Shown in pieces: positions 18,875 to 28,012 of a stretch of 64,000 nt of DNA (within the stretch, counting starts at the first letter, position 1; each line of letters starts with the position of its first letter). The translations under genes were made by a program, and so were the position numbers. The stretch is from positions 1,736,001 to 1,800,000 of the forward strand of contig NZ_AP028032.1 of assembly GCF_030296935.1 (NCBI RefSeq), in the 5' to 3' direction. The stretch comes from Coprobacter fastidiosus. GTDB taxonomy: Bacteria > Bacteroidota > Bacteroidia > Bacteroidales > Coprobacteraceae. The notes beneath the pieces were generated by a model that saw only the letters and a program-made list of their open reading frames with translations, had not been told where the DNA came from and searched no databases.

Positions 18875-20266
18875 ATGAAACGACTATTTATAACATACCT
18901 TCTATTCTTAAGCCTCTCTTCCTGCAAGGAATTTCTCGATATCAAACCTCATGAAGAGACTATACCTCAAAGTGCAGAAGAGTTTTCGGCTCTCTTACAT
19001 ACCCACCTTAATGAACTGGACTACGGAGAAGAGTCGGCAATTATTCCGAACAGTAGCCAGATAGCAACGAACGAATCGGCCTGTGACAACTTGGAAGTCG
19101 CGCTTACCCAAACAGGAGGATCTTTATTAAAAAACTACATTGCCGATATCGCCACAACGGAAAGAACTTATTACTCTTATTATGAAATCATACGAGATTG
19201 CAATATCATACTCGGAGAGATGAAAGACTCCGAATCAGACATAGCAAAGAACGTATTGGGTACTACCTACGCCATGCGGGGAATTTGCTACTACGAACTG
19301 ATGCGCCTCTATTGCGAAGTATATGATCCTCTGCAGAAATCGCAATTGGGATTGCAACTGGTCACGACATTCGATATGGAAGATCGCCCTATTCGTAGCT
19401 CCTTAGAAGAAACGATGACACTCATCGAAGAAGACTTGAAAAAAGCACTGTTCTACAACGTTCAAGAACCGATATGGCGATTTACTACCGATGTCGTAAA
19501 AGGATATCTGGCCCGCTTCTATTTCTGGACCCGACAATGGGATAATGCCATTTATTACGCAGAAGAAGTGATAAAAAGTCATCCCTTGGTAGATAGGGAA
19601 GGATACAAGGCCATGATGGAAAACGGTTATTCTCTGAAAGGGAACATGCTGATAAAGTCGGAACTGATTTCCTCTTCCAGTAGTGAACAGGAAGGAGCAG
19701 GCACTTATGAGCCCCTTAATTACAGACCTGTCAGCAAACGGTTTCTCGATACATTCAGCAATACGGAAAAGGCCAACGATATACGCTATGAAATGAATTT
19801 CTCGAAAAAACGTATCGCTACAAAATTTATTTTCTCAGGCATGCGTAGTGCCGAAATGCTTCTGATCAGAGCGGAAAGCTACTATCACAAAGGCAGTGAA
19901 GACCTTGCATTGGCGGATATCAATACCTTGAGAGGAAACCGCATATTGAACTACGAACCGTTGACACTATCTTCTCTGCCCGAACCGATACCCGGAACCG
20001 ATTACATTACTCAGGACGTAACCGGAGTACCGCTCACCAAACTGATGGCATTGATACTGACCGAGCGTCGCAAAGAGCTGTTCCTCGAAAACGACCGCTT
20101 TTATGAACTGAAACGAAACGGATGCCCAGAGTTTTGGGTTGCCGTAAACGGACAAAAATATACCAGCCGAAAGTTCATGTATAACTTCCCCATCCCGATA
20201 CGCGACACCAAACTTATTCCCGGTCTGCAACAAAATGAAGGTTACGAGGATTATATAATTAACTAA
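18875..20266 (+). CDS. SusD/RagB family substrate-binding lipoprotein
   Basis: 463 residues with a lipoprotein signal (LSLSSC, Cys17) and SusD features: the FLDIKP start after the Cys, helical TPR-like units with AMRGICYYELMRLY, and the C-terminal block ERRKELFLENDRFYELKR. It is the surface lid of the SusC channel encoded 14 bases upstream. At 463 residues it is slightly short for the family, where about 500-600 is common. Confidence 0.93.
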   Translation: MKRLFITYLLFLSLSSCKEFLDIKPHEETIPQSAEEFSALLHTHLNELDYGEESAIIPNSSQIATNESACDNLEVALTQTGGSLLKNYIADIATTERTYYSYYEIIRDCNIILGEMKDSESDIAKNVLGTTYAMRGICYYELMRLYCEVYDPLQKSQLGLQLVTTFDMEDRPIRSSLEETMTLIEEDLKKALFYNVQEPIWRFTTDVVKGYLARFYFWTRQWDNAIYYAEEVIKSHPLVDREGYKAMMENGYSLKGNMLIKSELISSSSSEQEGAGTYEPLNYRPVSKRFLDTFSNTEKANDIRYEMNFSKKRIATKFIFSGMRSAEMLLIRAESYYHKGSEDLALADINTLRGNRILNYEPLTLSSLPEPIPGTDYITQDVTGVPLTKLMALILTERRKELFLENDRFYELKRNGCPEFWVAVNGQKYTSRKFMYNFPIPIRDTKLIPGLQQNEGYEDYIIN

Positions 20267-20276
20267 AAACGAAGTT

Positions 20277-20483
20277 ATGAAACTATTAAATAAACTAATA
20301 TTCGGAACAACTCTTTTTTTCGTATCAGCTGTTTTTTCAGCATGCGACTCTTACGAGGATGAAGCTCCTCGCGTAGATAACGATAATTCCTATTTTTATT
20401 TTCCAAGTACAGAGTTAACCTCATCGGAAAGAGCCGAATACGAAGCAATAAAAAAGGAATATCAAGACAATATAGGAAACTGA
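20277..20483 (+). CDS. Very small putative lipoprotein in the SusCD locus
   Basis: 68 residues with a convincing lipoprotein signal ending VFSAC (Cys23), then an acidic stretch (DSYEDEAPRVDNDN) and a short helical end (SSERAEYEAIKKEYQDN). No family is recognised. It sits 10 bases after susD and 94 bases before the next lipoprotein, in the position where such loci normally carry a surface glycan- or peptide-binding lipoprotein. It may be a genuine small lipoprotein or the remnant of a longer one; no continuation is visible in other frames downstream. Confidence 0.6.
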   Translation: MKLLNKLIFGTTLFFVSAVFSACDSYEDEAPRVDNDNSYFYFPSTELTSSERAEYEAIKKEYQDNIGN

Positions 20484-20577
20484 CAATATACAAATCTCTC
20501 TCCAAATAAAATTTTAAACAAATTATAAAAAACGATTTTTCCACTAATTAATTTATTAATCTAAAAAACAGAACAAA

Positions 20578-21549
20578 ATGAAAAAAACAGTGTATGCAAT
20601 GGCTGCCATTCTGCTTTCTTTAGGATTTGCAGCCTGTTCGGAAGACGATGATGAAAAAGATGTTTTCGATGATGTAACGACAGAATTAACAGACGATGTT
20701 ATTTACTCGTTCTCATACGACAATGCAACGATGTTCGAAACGGCAACAGTCGAAATTTCTCTTTTGAAAAAAGAAAACTCCACTCAATCTTTTACTGCAC
20801 CGAAGGATATTACATTCCCGATCGTCGTAGATGAAACATCTACTGCCGTAGAGGGTACGCATTTCGAATTCGATGGAGAAAAGGCTCTCACCGTAGCAAA
20901 AGGAGCGTCAAAAGGCACACTCAAACTGAAACTGTTACAAAAAGAAGAAGGTAAAGATGTCATCGTCCTGAAAATACAGAAACCCCAAAACGATACCGAC
21001 CGGTTTTTCTTAGGAAATAACGAATCGGTTACGATTAAAATTGCCGGAGAAACAATCGAAGTAATCAAAGGTACATGGAGTAACTGCACATGGGATAATA
21101 AAGCGTATTACGAAATGTCATATGATATTACAAACTTCCCTCAAGTAGCTACAGAAGACCAAATCACGATTACCGACCAAGGCGTTGAAGTAAATTTGAA
21201 AAGCGATCTGAAAAACTACTTTGTCGGTAACAGCAGTCTGCAATATGTAGGAGAGAAAGTTTTCCGTTTTTTAGATGACATAACAATTTCAAGAAATGTC
21301 GCTGTATTTATTTTGGATAATATCAACGCCAACTTTTCAGCAACAAGTTCGACAATTAAGGACTCTCGAGTAGGATTTACCGTAGTCAAAGACGAAAACA
21401 ACGAAGAGGTTCTCGAAATGTTTATTTACTCTTATGAGCCAACGGAATTCCTCGTTGAAGATTATGAGGGTATGAAAGATTTTGCAACAGAAGATGAACC
21501 GGCTATGTATTATTATCCGTTGCGTTACCACTTCAAACGGGTACAATAA
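20578..21549 (+). CDS. Putative surface lipoprotein of the SusCD locus
   Basis: 323 residues; signal peptide ends GFAAC (Cys20) and is followed at once by SEDDDEKD, an acidic run like the lipoprotein export signal that sends Bacteroides lipoproteins to the cell surface. The body is beta-rich, with the segment TAVEGTHFEFDGEKALTVAKG resembling Calx-beta/DUF4843-type repeats (about 75-155) and a second region of unknown type. By position it is likely the locus-specific surface binding protein. No enzyme motif is seen. Transcription probably ends at the hairpin just downstream. Confidence 0.75.
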   Translation: MKKTVYAMAAILLSLGFAACSEDDDEKDVFDDVTTELTDDVIYSFSYDNATMFETATVEISLLKKENSTQSFTAPKDITFPIVVDETSTAVEGTHFEFDGEKALTVAKGASKGTLKLKLLQKEEGKDVIVLKIQKPQNDTDRFFLGNNESVTIKIAGETIEVIKGTWSNCTWDNKAYYEMSYDITNFPQVATEDQITITDQGVEVNLKSDLKNYFVGNSSLQYVGEKVFRFLDDITISRNVAVFILDNINANFSATSSTIKDSRVGFTVVKDENNEEVLEMFIYSYEPTEFLVEDYEGMKDFATEDEPAMYYYPLRYHFKRVQ

Positions 21550-21566
21550 CTATATATACAATTTAC

Positions 21567-21607
21567 AAAAATAGGAAATGCTTTCATCGGCATTTCCTAT
21601 TTTTTTG
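21567..21607 (+). terminator. Intrinsic terminator of the peptidase-SusCD locus
   Basis: AAAATAGGAAATGC (about 21568-21581) pairs with its complement at 21590-21603, followed by a T-run. It lies 18 bases after the last lipoprotein stop. Confidence 0.88.
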
Positions 21608-21642
21608 TATAAACGTTTTTGTTACTTTTGCTGTTGTTACTC

Positions 21643-21775
21643 TAAAAGCCTATTTGAATTTTACTCAGATCAGGTTTGAGAGTTTCTTTCGAGGAAAAAC
21701 AGAAAAAAAGACCGGAAGAAAACACAAAGATGACCTGATAATATTTTTTGATTGGAAAATTCAGACAGGCTCTAA
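21643..21775. mobile_element. Possible MITE-like element with imperfect terminal inverted repeats
   Basis: The left end TAAAAGCCTATTTGAATTTT (21643-21662) is repeated in inverse orientation at 21756-21775 with four mismatches in 20, bounding 133 bases without coding potential. Related single copies occur at 11115 and 38531. The shape is that of a small non-autonomous element or its remnant; no target duplication is evident to me. Confidence 0.4.
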
Positions 21776-21792
21776 AACCTAATTTCAAAAAA

Positions 21793-22002
21793 ATGGAAAC
21801 AAAGAAATTTAAAACAAACGCCAAATGCGGAGGATGTGTTGCCCAAATAGCAGAATCACTCAATAAAATATTACCTCGTGAACAATGGGATATAGATCTG
21901 AACAGTGCAGATAAAATACTGTCCGTAACATCCGATCAATCGGATGCCGTCATCATAAAAGCGGTTAGCGATGCCGGATTTAAAGCCGAAAAAATCGATT
22001 AG
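21793..22002 (+). CDS. Heavy-metal-associated (HMA-fold) domain protein
   Basis: 69 residues from the ATG at 21793; an upstream in-frame start at 21748 would lie inside the inverted-repeat element and is less likely. The layout is a single ferredoxin-like HMA domain: a first strand followed by AKCGGCVAQI (Cys-Gly-Gly-Cys), a helix, and a final DAGFKAEKID strand typical of HMA domains. The GG between the cysteines and the lack of the usual Met before them differ from standard copper chaperones (MxCxxC), so metal binding is plausible but the ligand and partner are unknown. copA is about 11 kb away. Confidence 0.75.
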   Translation: METKKFKTNAKCGGCVAQIAESLNKILPREQWDIDLNSADKILSVTSDQSDAVIIKAVSDAGFKAEKID

Positions 22003-22158
22003 ACCCTATAAAGAAATAACGGAACTATGGGAAACAGACTTGATAATATCATGTAATGTTCTTTCTTTAACAGAATGAACAACAGATACGATAGCGTACC
22101 TAAACCTTCCCTTTATATTACAAAATAAAAGCGATTCCGTTATTTCAATATCATTTTA

Positions 22159-22189
22159 TTGCTATTACCGTCCTTTTCTTTAACTTTGC
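22159..22189 (+). promoter_or_regulatory. Promoter of the XRE-cupin gene
   Basis: ATTG (22159-22162), a 19-base spacer, and TAACTTTG (22182-22189) match the Bacteroidetes -33/-7 consensus. Transcription would start near 22195, 16 bases before the ATG. Confidence 0.65.
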
Positions 22190-22210
22190 ACAAGTTAAAC
22201 AACTATAATT

Positions 22211-22765
22211 ATGGACGAACAGATAAAGCAAATTGCGATCCGGTTAAAAGGACTGCGCGATGTACTCGACCTGACTACTCAAGACGTGGCTCAGGCCTGT
22301 GGCATTTCTGAAGAAAAATACATAGCATTAGAATCGGGAGAACAAGATATTCCCGTAAGTATATTACATCAAATCAGCCTGCATTACGGTATAGACTTAT
22401 CTGCACTGATGTTCGGTGACGAACCGCGCATGAATGCATACTTTTTAACCCGCAAAGGAAAAGGTGCTGCCGTCGAAAGAACAAAAGCTTATAAATACCA
22501 ATCTCTGGCAGCCGGATTTATGAACCGTAAAGCCGACCCGTTTATCGTTACCGTAGAACCGGGAAACGAATCAGCCCCCGTACATTTGAACAGCCATCCG
22601 GGACAAGAATTCAACCTTGTGATAGAAGGACACATGATGCTGCAGATCGGAGACAAGCAATTGTTCCTTAATGAAGGCGACAGCATATACTTCGACGCTA
22701 ACCGTCCTCACGGCATGAAAGCCCTTGATGGTAAACGAGTTCAATTCCTTGCTATAATTATCTAA
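22211..22765 (+). CDS. XRE-family transcriptional regulator with cupin sensor domain
   Basis: 184 residues: an N-terminal helix-turn-helix (about 8-65, LDLTTQDVAQACGISEEKY) and a C-terminal cupin_2 domain (about 105-180) with HPGQEFNLVIEGHM, LNEGDSIYF and ANRPHG. Proteins of this architecture bind a small ligand in the cupin and control a neighbouring operon. The acyl-CoA ligase gene starts 21 bases downstream, so the regulator probably governs, and is co-transcribed with, that enzyme. Confidence 0.88.
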   Translation: MDEQIKQIAIRLKGLRDVLDLTTQDVAQACGISEEKYIALESGEQDIPVSILHQISLHYGIDLSALMFGDEPRMNAYFLTRKGKGAAVERTKAYKYQSLAAGFMNRKADPFIVTVEPGNESAPVHLNSHPGQEFNLVIEGHMMLQIGDKQLFLNEGDSIYFDANRPHGMKALDGKRVQFLAIII

Positions 22766-22786
22766 TTAAAGTCCTATTTTTATAAT

Positions 22787-24442
22787 ATGTTAGAAAGATT
22801 TCTAAAACAAACCTCTTTTTCGTCACAAGAGGATTTTATGCAGAATTTTAAAGTTCTCGTACCTGAGAACTTTAATTTCGGATATGACGTCGTTGACGAA
22901 TGGGCTCGGATCGCTCCAGAAAAAAAAGCCCTTTGCTGGACAAATGATAAAGGAGAACATATCGATTTTACTTTTGCCGATATAAAAAGAGAAAGTGATA
23001 AAACCGCCTCCTATTTCCAATCATTGGGTATAAGACACGGAGACATGGTTATGCTCATTTTGAAGCGAAGATTTGAATTCTGGTTTTCTATCATAGCACT
23101 ACACAAGTTAGGAGCAGTATGTATTCCGGCGACACACCTCCTTACCGAAAAAGATATTATATATCGTTGTAATGCAGCCGATATAAAAATGATCGTAGCA
23201 GTAGGTGAAGATATCGTCACAGGTCATGTAGATCGTTCCCTGGCCGCATCTCCGTCTTTACAGCACTGCGTATCGGTAGGTCCTGTGATTCCGAAAGGCT
23301 GGGACGATTTCCATGCCGGTATCGAGGCGGCAGCACCATTCTCTCGCCCGGCATTCGTCAACACAAACGAAGATACCTCTCTCCTTTATTTTACGTCCGG
23401 AACTACAGGAAATCCGAAGATGGTCGCTCACGATTTCACCTATCCTCTGGGTCATATCATTACCGGAAGCTTTTGGCACAATCTGAACGAAAAAAGTCTG
23501 CACCTGACTTTGGCCGACACGGGTTGGGGGAAAGCCGTATGGGGAAAATTATACGGGCAATGGATCGCCGGAGCAAATGTATTTGTTTACGATTTCGACA
23601 AATTCACGCCTGCAGATGTATTGGGTATGATAGAAAAATACCATATTACTTCATTCTGCGCCCCTCCTACCGTATTCAGATTCTTAATACGAGAAGATCT
23701 GAGCAAATTCAATATTTCGTCCCTAAAATATTGTACGATTGCGGGAGAGGCTCTGAATCCTAAAGTCTATGAGGAATTTTATCGCATTACCGGCATTAAA
23801 TTGATGGAAGGTTTCGGACAGACGGAAACGACCCTGACTGTCGCAACCTATCCGTGGGTAGAACCTAAACCCGGTTCTATGGGAATACGCAATCCCCAAT
23901 ATGACATCGATTTGCTGACGAACGACGGACGATGGGCAGAAGAGGGAGAACAGGGACAAATCGTAATCCGTACCGATAAAGGGAAACCGCTGGGACTCTT
24001 CAAAGAGTATTATCGTGACCCCGAAAAAACAAAAGAAGCTTATCATGACAACATCTACTATACCGGAGATGTTGCTTGGAGAGATGAGGACGGATACTAT
24101 TGGTTCGTAGGTCGTGCCGACGATGTAATTAAATCATCGGGCTATCGTATCGGTCCGTTCGAAGTAGAAAGCGCTTTAATGACTCATCCGGCAGTCGTAG
24201 AATGTGCAATCACGGGAGTTCCCGATGAAATACGCGGACAAGTAGTCAAGGCAACCATCGTTTTGGCAAAAGATTACAAAGAACGTGCCGGAGAAGCTCT
24301 CATCAAAGAAATACAAGATCACGTAAAACATGTTACAGCTCCTTACAAATATCCGCGAATCGTAGAATTTGTAGAGGAATTGCCGAAAACGATCAGTGGA
24401 AAAATCCGACGGGTAGAGATACGGGATAAAGACCATAAATAA
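22787..24442 (+). CDS. AMP-binding acyl-CoA synthetase (medium-chain/ACSM-like)
   Basis: 551 residues of the acyl-adenylate-forming superfamily. The phosphate-binding loop TSGTTGNPKM begins at about 203, the adenylate motif EGFGQTE follows, then YYTGD, and the C-terminal domain carries the catalytic Lys539 in SGKIRR. The overall pattern and length (about 550, with the W-rich DTGWGKAVWGKLY) are closest to medium-chain acyl-CoA synthetases rather than acetyl-CoA synthetase (about 650). It activates an organic or fatty acid to its CoA thioester; which acid is unknown. Encoded just after the XRE-cupin regulator. Confidence 0.88.
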   Translation: MLERFLKQTSFSSQEDFMQNFKVLVPENFNFGYDVVDEWARIAPEKKALCWTNDKGEHIDFTFADIKRESDKTASYFQSLGIRHGDMVMLILKRRFEFWFSIIALHKLGAVCIPATHLLTEKDIIYRCNAADIKMIVAVGEDIVTGHVDRSLAASPSLQHCVSVGPVIPKGWDDFHAGIEAAAPFSRPAFVNTNEDTSLLYFTSGTTGNPKMVAHDFTYPLGHIITGSFWHNLNEKSLHLTLADTGWGKAVWGKLYGQWIAGANVFVYDFDKFTPADVLGMIEKYHITSFCAPPTVFRFLIREDLSKFNISSLKYCTIAGEALNPKVYEEFYRITGIKLMEGFGQTETTLTVATYPWVEPKPGSMGIRNPQYDIDLLTNDGRWAEEGEQGQIVIRTDKGKPLGLFKEYYRDPEKTKEAYHDNIYYTGDVAWRDEDGYYWFVGRADDVIKSSGYRIGPFEVESALMTHPAVVECAITGVPDEIRGQVVKATIVLAKDYKERAGEALIKEIQDHVKHVTAPYKYPRIVEFVEELPKTISGKIRRVEIRDKDHK

Positions 24443-24453
24443 AATACACATAT

Positions 24454-24882
24454 ATGTTAAGCAACGATTGGTTTGCCGGAGAATCGGAATCGGATAAAGG
24501 TAGGATTATCACCCGGGGACGTATGTTTGCCGAAAACGGTAACACCTCCGGGGTATTCCGTACCCGGGTAGAAATACAATGGAAATACAAAGGGGAAACA
24601 GACGGTATGCCGTCTGCCGATGAAACCGAAGTGATAGACCGGATCATGAGTTTGCTTACAGAAGCACTCGAAAGATCGAAGATCGCAATTCTAACGGCTA
24701 TTCATATCGGCGGCAAGCAAGCTTTATATGTTTATTATACACAAGAATTACAAGCCTTTTCGGGAAAAGTAAACGAGCTATTAGGAAAACTTCCGTCCTT
24801 ACCTATACAAATAGGTGCAACCGGAGACCCTGATTGGACAGACTATAAACAAATGCTTAAGAAATTCGGAATCAATCATTAA
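24454..24882 (+). CDS. DUF695 domain protein
   Basis: 142 residues without signal peptide or membrane segment. The pattern VEIQWKYKGETDGMPS, a central helix, ALYVYYTQELQAF and the C-terminal DPDWTDYKQML agree with DUF695, soluble proteins of unknown role. It lies 11 bases after the acyl-CoA ligase and 15 before proB and is probably in the same transcript. Confidence 0.75.
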   Translation: MLSNDWFAGESESDKGRIITRGRMFAENGNTSGVFRTRVEIQWKYKGETDGMPSADETEVIDRIMSLLTEALERSKIAILTAIHIGGKQALYVYYTQELQAFSGKVNELLGKLPSLPIQIGATGDPDWTDYKQMLKKFGINH

Positions 24883-24897
24883 ATAACTATTCTTTTT

Positions 24898-25980
24898 ATG
24901 TTTCAATATAAACGAATAGCGGTAAAAATAGGTAGTAATGTACTGACACGGAAAGACGGTACTCTTGATATTACCCGAATGTCAGCTTTGGTAGATCAAA
25001 TAGCCGAACTGCATAAAGCCGGAATGGAAATCGTTCTTATCTCATCCGGAGCTGTCGCCTCGGGACGCAGCGAACTGAAACAACATCGAAAATTGGATGC
25101 GGTTTCGGCCCGACAATTATTTTCGGCCGTAGGTCAGGCTAAACTGATAAACCGTTATTTCGAACTTTTCCGCGAGCATGGAATTGCTTGCGGCCAAGTG
25201 TTGACGATGAAAGAGAATTTTGCGACCCGGCAACACTATCTCAATCAAAGACACTGTATGGAAGTCATGATCGAAAACGGAGTTATTCCTATCGTGAACG
25301 AAAATGATACGATCTCGGTAACCGAATTGATGTTTACGGATAATGACGAACTTTCCGGTCTGATCGCATCAATGATGAATATGGAAGCTTTGATTATACT
25401 CAGTAACATCGACGGCATTTACAACGGTAATCCCGAAAATCCTCAAAGCCGGGTCATTACGGAAATTACAGGAAACAGACAGAACCTGTCCGAATATATA
25501 CAGACAAAAAAATCTTCTTTCGGAAGAGGGGGGATGCTGACAAAATGCAATATAGCAAGAAAAGTTGCAGATGAAGGAATTATGGTTATTATCGCTAATG
25601 GCAAAAAAGAGAATATCCTTCCTGACGTATTGCGAAAAAACAGCAATACGGTATGTACCCGGTTTTTACCGGCAGAGAAGCCTGCATCCAGCATAAAAAA
25701 ATGGATCGCTCACTCCGAAGGCTTTGCAAAGGGAGAAATACACATCAACGCATGCGCACAAGAGACATTGATGTCTCATCAGGCCGCAAGTCTATTGCCG
25801 ATAGGCGTAACCCGGATCGAAGGAGATTTCGAAAAAGATGATATCGTACGAATTTTTGATCATGAAGGGAATCAAATAGGAGTAGGACGTATCGGATATA
25901 ACAGCGAAAAAGCTCGTTCTCTCATCGGGAAACAGGGTGCTCGCCCCCTTATTCATTATGATTATTTATATTTAGATTAA
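24898..25980 (+). CDS. proB: Glutamate 5-kinase
   Basis: 360 residues: an amino-acid kinase domain (1-255; VKIGSNVLTRKDG at the start, ISSGAVASGR, VNENDTIS, FGRGGMLTK) and a C-terminal PUA domain (about 275-355). It phosphorylates glutamate in the first step of proline synthesis. proA, often adjacent, is not in this window. Confidence 0.93.
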   Translation: MFQYKRIAVKIGSNVLTRKDGTLDITRMSALVDQIAELHKAGMEIVLISSGAVASGRSELKQHRKLDAVSARQLFSAVGQAKLINRYFELFREHGIACGQVLTMKENFATRQHYLNQRHCMEVMIENGVIPIVNENDTISVTELMFTDNDELSGLIASMMNMEALIILSNIDGIYNGNPENPQSRVITEITGNRQNLSEYIQTKKSSFGRGGMLTKCNIARKVADEGIMVIIANGKKENILPDVLRKNSNTVCTRFLPAEKPASSIKKWIAHSEGFAKGEIHINACAQETLMSHQAASLLPIGVTRIEGDFEKDDIVRIFDHEGNQIGVGRIGYNSEKARSLIGKQGARPLIHYDYLYLD

Positions 25981-26075
25981 TCTTCAAACGGTATATTCAT
26001 GAAACAGGTTCAAAAACCTATCTATCTTTTGCTTTAAAATAATATAACTATTTATACACTCATAACTACACACAC

Positions 26076-27989
26076 ATGAAAAAATTTTTGGAGTATTATC
26101 TGCTAATATCGGCAGTATGTTTTTGGCTCATAGACAGCCATGCCGAAACGAAAGATTTATGTCCGCAACAACGTTACGAACAAATGCAACGGGAACTGGC
26201 TACAGGCTGGAATACGTGGGATACCCGCAGTGCCCTTACGCATGTGCTGCTCCCTTATGGTGTAGCTATCGACCTACACGTAATCGACGGGAAAGGGATA
26301 CGAAAAAATTCCTTTACCATAGGAAGCGGCCTGTTACATGCCGGGCCACATACTTATGACGGGAAATATACCGATATAAGTCTTCGATGGAACGATCAAA
26401 AATTACGGATCGAGAGTTCTGCCGATTCTTTAGAGAACATTATTCGAATTACTCCTTTAGAAGGAAATAATCCGGAAGGGAAAATCATCGTGGTCTTAAA
26501 AGGCGTGTGGCAACGCGATGTAAAAATACAAGTTAACGGTCAACAATTTCAATTCCGCCCCGGCAACCTAAAACAAGAAATCAAAGGTCAAGCGTACGGA
26601 AAATGGATAAAAAGCGAACGGAACGAGATCACATTCTCTACACAAGAACCGGTTACCATTTGTTGTGGCTCAGATATAGAACCAGTAAAAGCCCAAAACA
26701 AATTACGCGAATCCGCCGATCGTTTCGTAAATAACAACAAAAAACAATACGGAGACGATTATGAGGTATATAACGCCATGCAGAATGTCCTTTCCTGGGA
26801 CAATATATACGACCCGACCATCCGCAAAGTTATTACCCCTGTCAGCCGGGACTGGAATATAAACTGGAGTTCTAACCCCAACTACGGAGGATTCGTACTT
26901 TTCTGTTGGGACTCTTATTTTGCCTCCATGATGTTTTCGGCTGGGAATCGGGAACTTGCCTACGCCAATGCAGTCGAAATAACCAAATCAATTACGGAAT
27001 CGGGCTTCGTTCCTAATTTCTATTCAGGAAATGATTATAAGTCGAGAGATCGTTCCCAACCCCCTGTAGGATCATTAGCTGTATGGAGTCTATATAAGAA
27101 ATACGGAGACAAATGGCTGTTAGAATTACTTTATCCCGATCTTATCAGATGGAACCGATGGTGGGATAAGAACCGAAATATCGACGGATTATTATGTTGG
27201 GGATCTTCACCCTATCCTCGGGTAACCTATCGCAATCATGAATACGGCAGCGTCAACAACCATTACGGAGGTTGTTTGGAATCGGGACTGGATAACTCCC
27301 ACATGTTCGACAATGTACCATTCGATACCGAACGACACATGCTTCTACAAAACGATGTCGGGCTATCGAGCCTTTATATTATGGATTGCAAATTATTGGC
27401 ACTTATCGCTCAAGAGTTAGGATATAAAAAAGATGTAAAAGAACTCAGAAAACGAGCAAAACAATACAGCATCGAATTACAAAAATTGTGGGATGAAGAA
27501 GAAGGTCTTTACTACAATCGAAGAACCGATACAGGGAAAAAGAATCCACGTATATCTCCGACCAACTTTTATCCTATGTTGGCAAATATTCCCAGCCAAA
27601 CTCAAGCTGAACGTATGGTAAAAGAACATTTGATGAATCCCCAGGAATTCTGGGGAGAATGGGTTATTCCCGCTACTCCCCGCAACGATCCGGCTTTCAA
27701 AGACAATGATTACTGGAGAGGCCGCATCTGGGCTCCTCTCAATTTTCTCGTATATATGGGATTACAAAATTACGACTTACCTGAAGTACGCAAAGCTGTC
27801 GCTCAAAAATCGAAAGCGTTGTTATTGAAGGAATGGCTTAAAGACGGATCGGTGTATGAAAATTACGACTCGGTTTTAGGGGAAGGTCCGCATAGACGCA
27901 GCGACCGTTTCTACCATTGGGGAGCACTGCTGAGCTATATAGCATTAATCGAAGACGGATATATCGCCCCAATAAAAATAAATGATTAG
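26076..27989 (+). CDS. GH63-like glycoside hydrolase (MGH1-type, YgjK-like)
   Basis: 637 residues with a signal peptide (ending DSHA). An N-terminal beta-rich domain (about 30-225) precedes an (alpha/alpha)6 barrel with NWNINWSSNPNYGGFVLFCWD, ESGLDNSHMF and the signature DNDYWRGRIWAPLNFLVY near the C terminus. By comparison with E. coli YgjK, Asp406 and a Glu in the segment YENYDSVLGEG (595 or 603) are the candidate catalytic acid and base. It should cleave alpha-glucosidic or mannosidic bonds in the periplasm; the substrate is unknown. Its own terminator follows. Confidence 0.85.
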   Translation: MKKFLEYYLLISAVCFWLIDSHAETKDLCPQQRYEQMQRELATGWNTWDTRSALTHVLLPYGVAIDLHVIDGKGIRKNSFTIGSGLLHAGPHTYDGKYTDISLRWNDQKLRIESSADSLENIIRITPLEGNNPEGKIIVVLKGVWQRDVKIQVNGQQFQFRPGNLKQEIKGQAYGKWIKSERNEITFSTQEPVTICCGSDIEPVKAQNKLRESADRFVNNNKKQYGDDYEVYNAMQNVLSWDNIYDPTIRKVITPVSRDWNINWSSNPNYGGFVLFCWDSYFASMMFSAGNRELAYANAVEITKSITESGFVPNFYSGNDYKSRDRSQPPVGSLAVWSLYKKYGDKWLLELLYPDLIRWNRWWDKNRNIDGLLCWGSSPYPRVTYRNHEYGSVNNHYGGCLESGLDNSHMFDNVPFDTERHMLLQNDVGLSSLYIMDCKLLALIAQELGYKKDVKELRKRAKQYSIELQKLWDEEEGLYYNRRTDTGKKNPRISPTNFYPMLANIPSQTQAERMVKEHLMNPQEFWGEWVIPATPRNDPAFKDNDYWRGRIWAPLNFLVYMGLQNYDLPEVRKAVAQKSKALLLKEWLKDGSVYENYDSVLGEGPHRRSDRFYHWGALLSYIALIEDGYIAPIKIND

Positions 27990-28012
27990 AGAAACCGGTT
28001 ATCACAAATACG

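Noticed and set aside
22013-22146. GAAATAACGGAA and a near-inverse copy TTCCGTTTATTTC around the XRE-cupin upstream region
   Set aside because: The arms differ by an inserted base and are about 110 bases apart; too weak to call an element.
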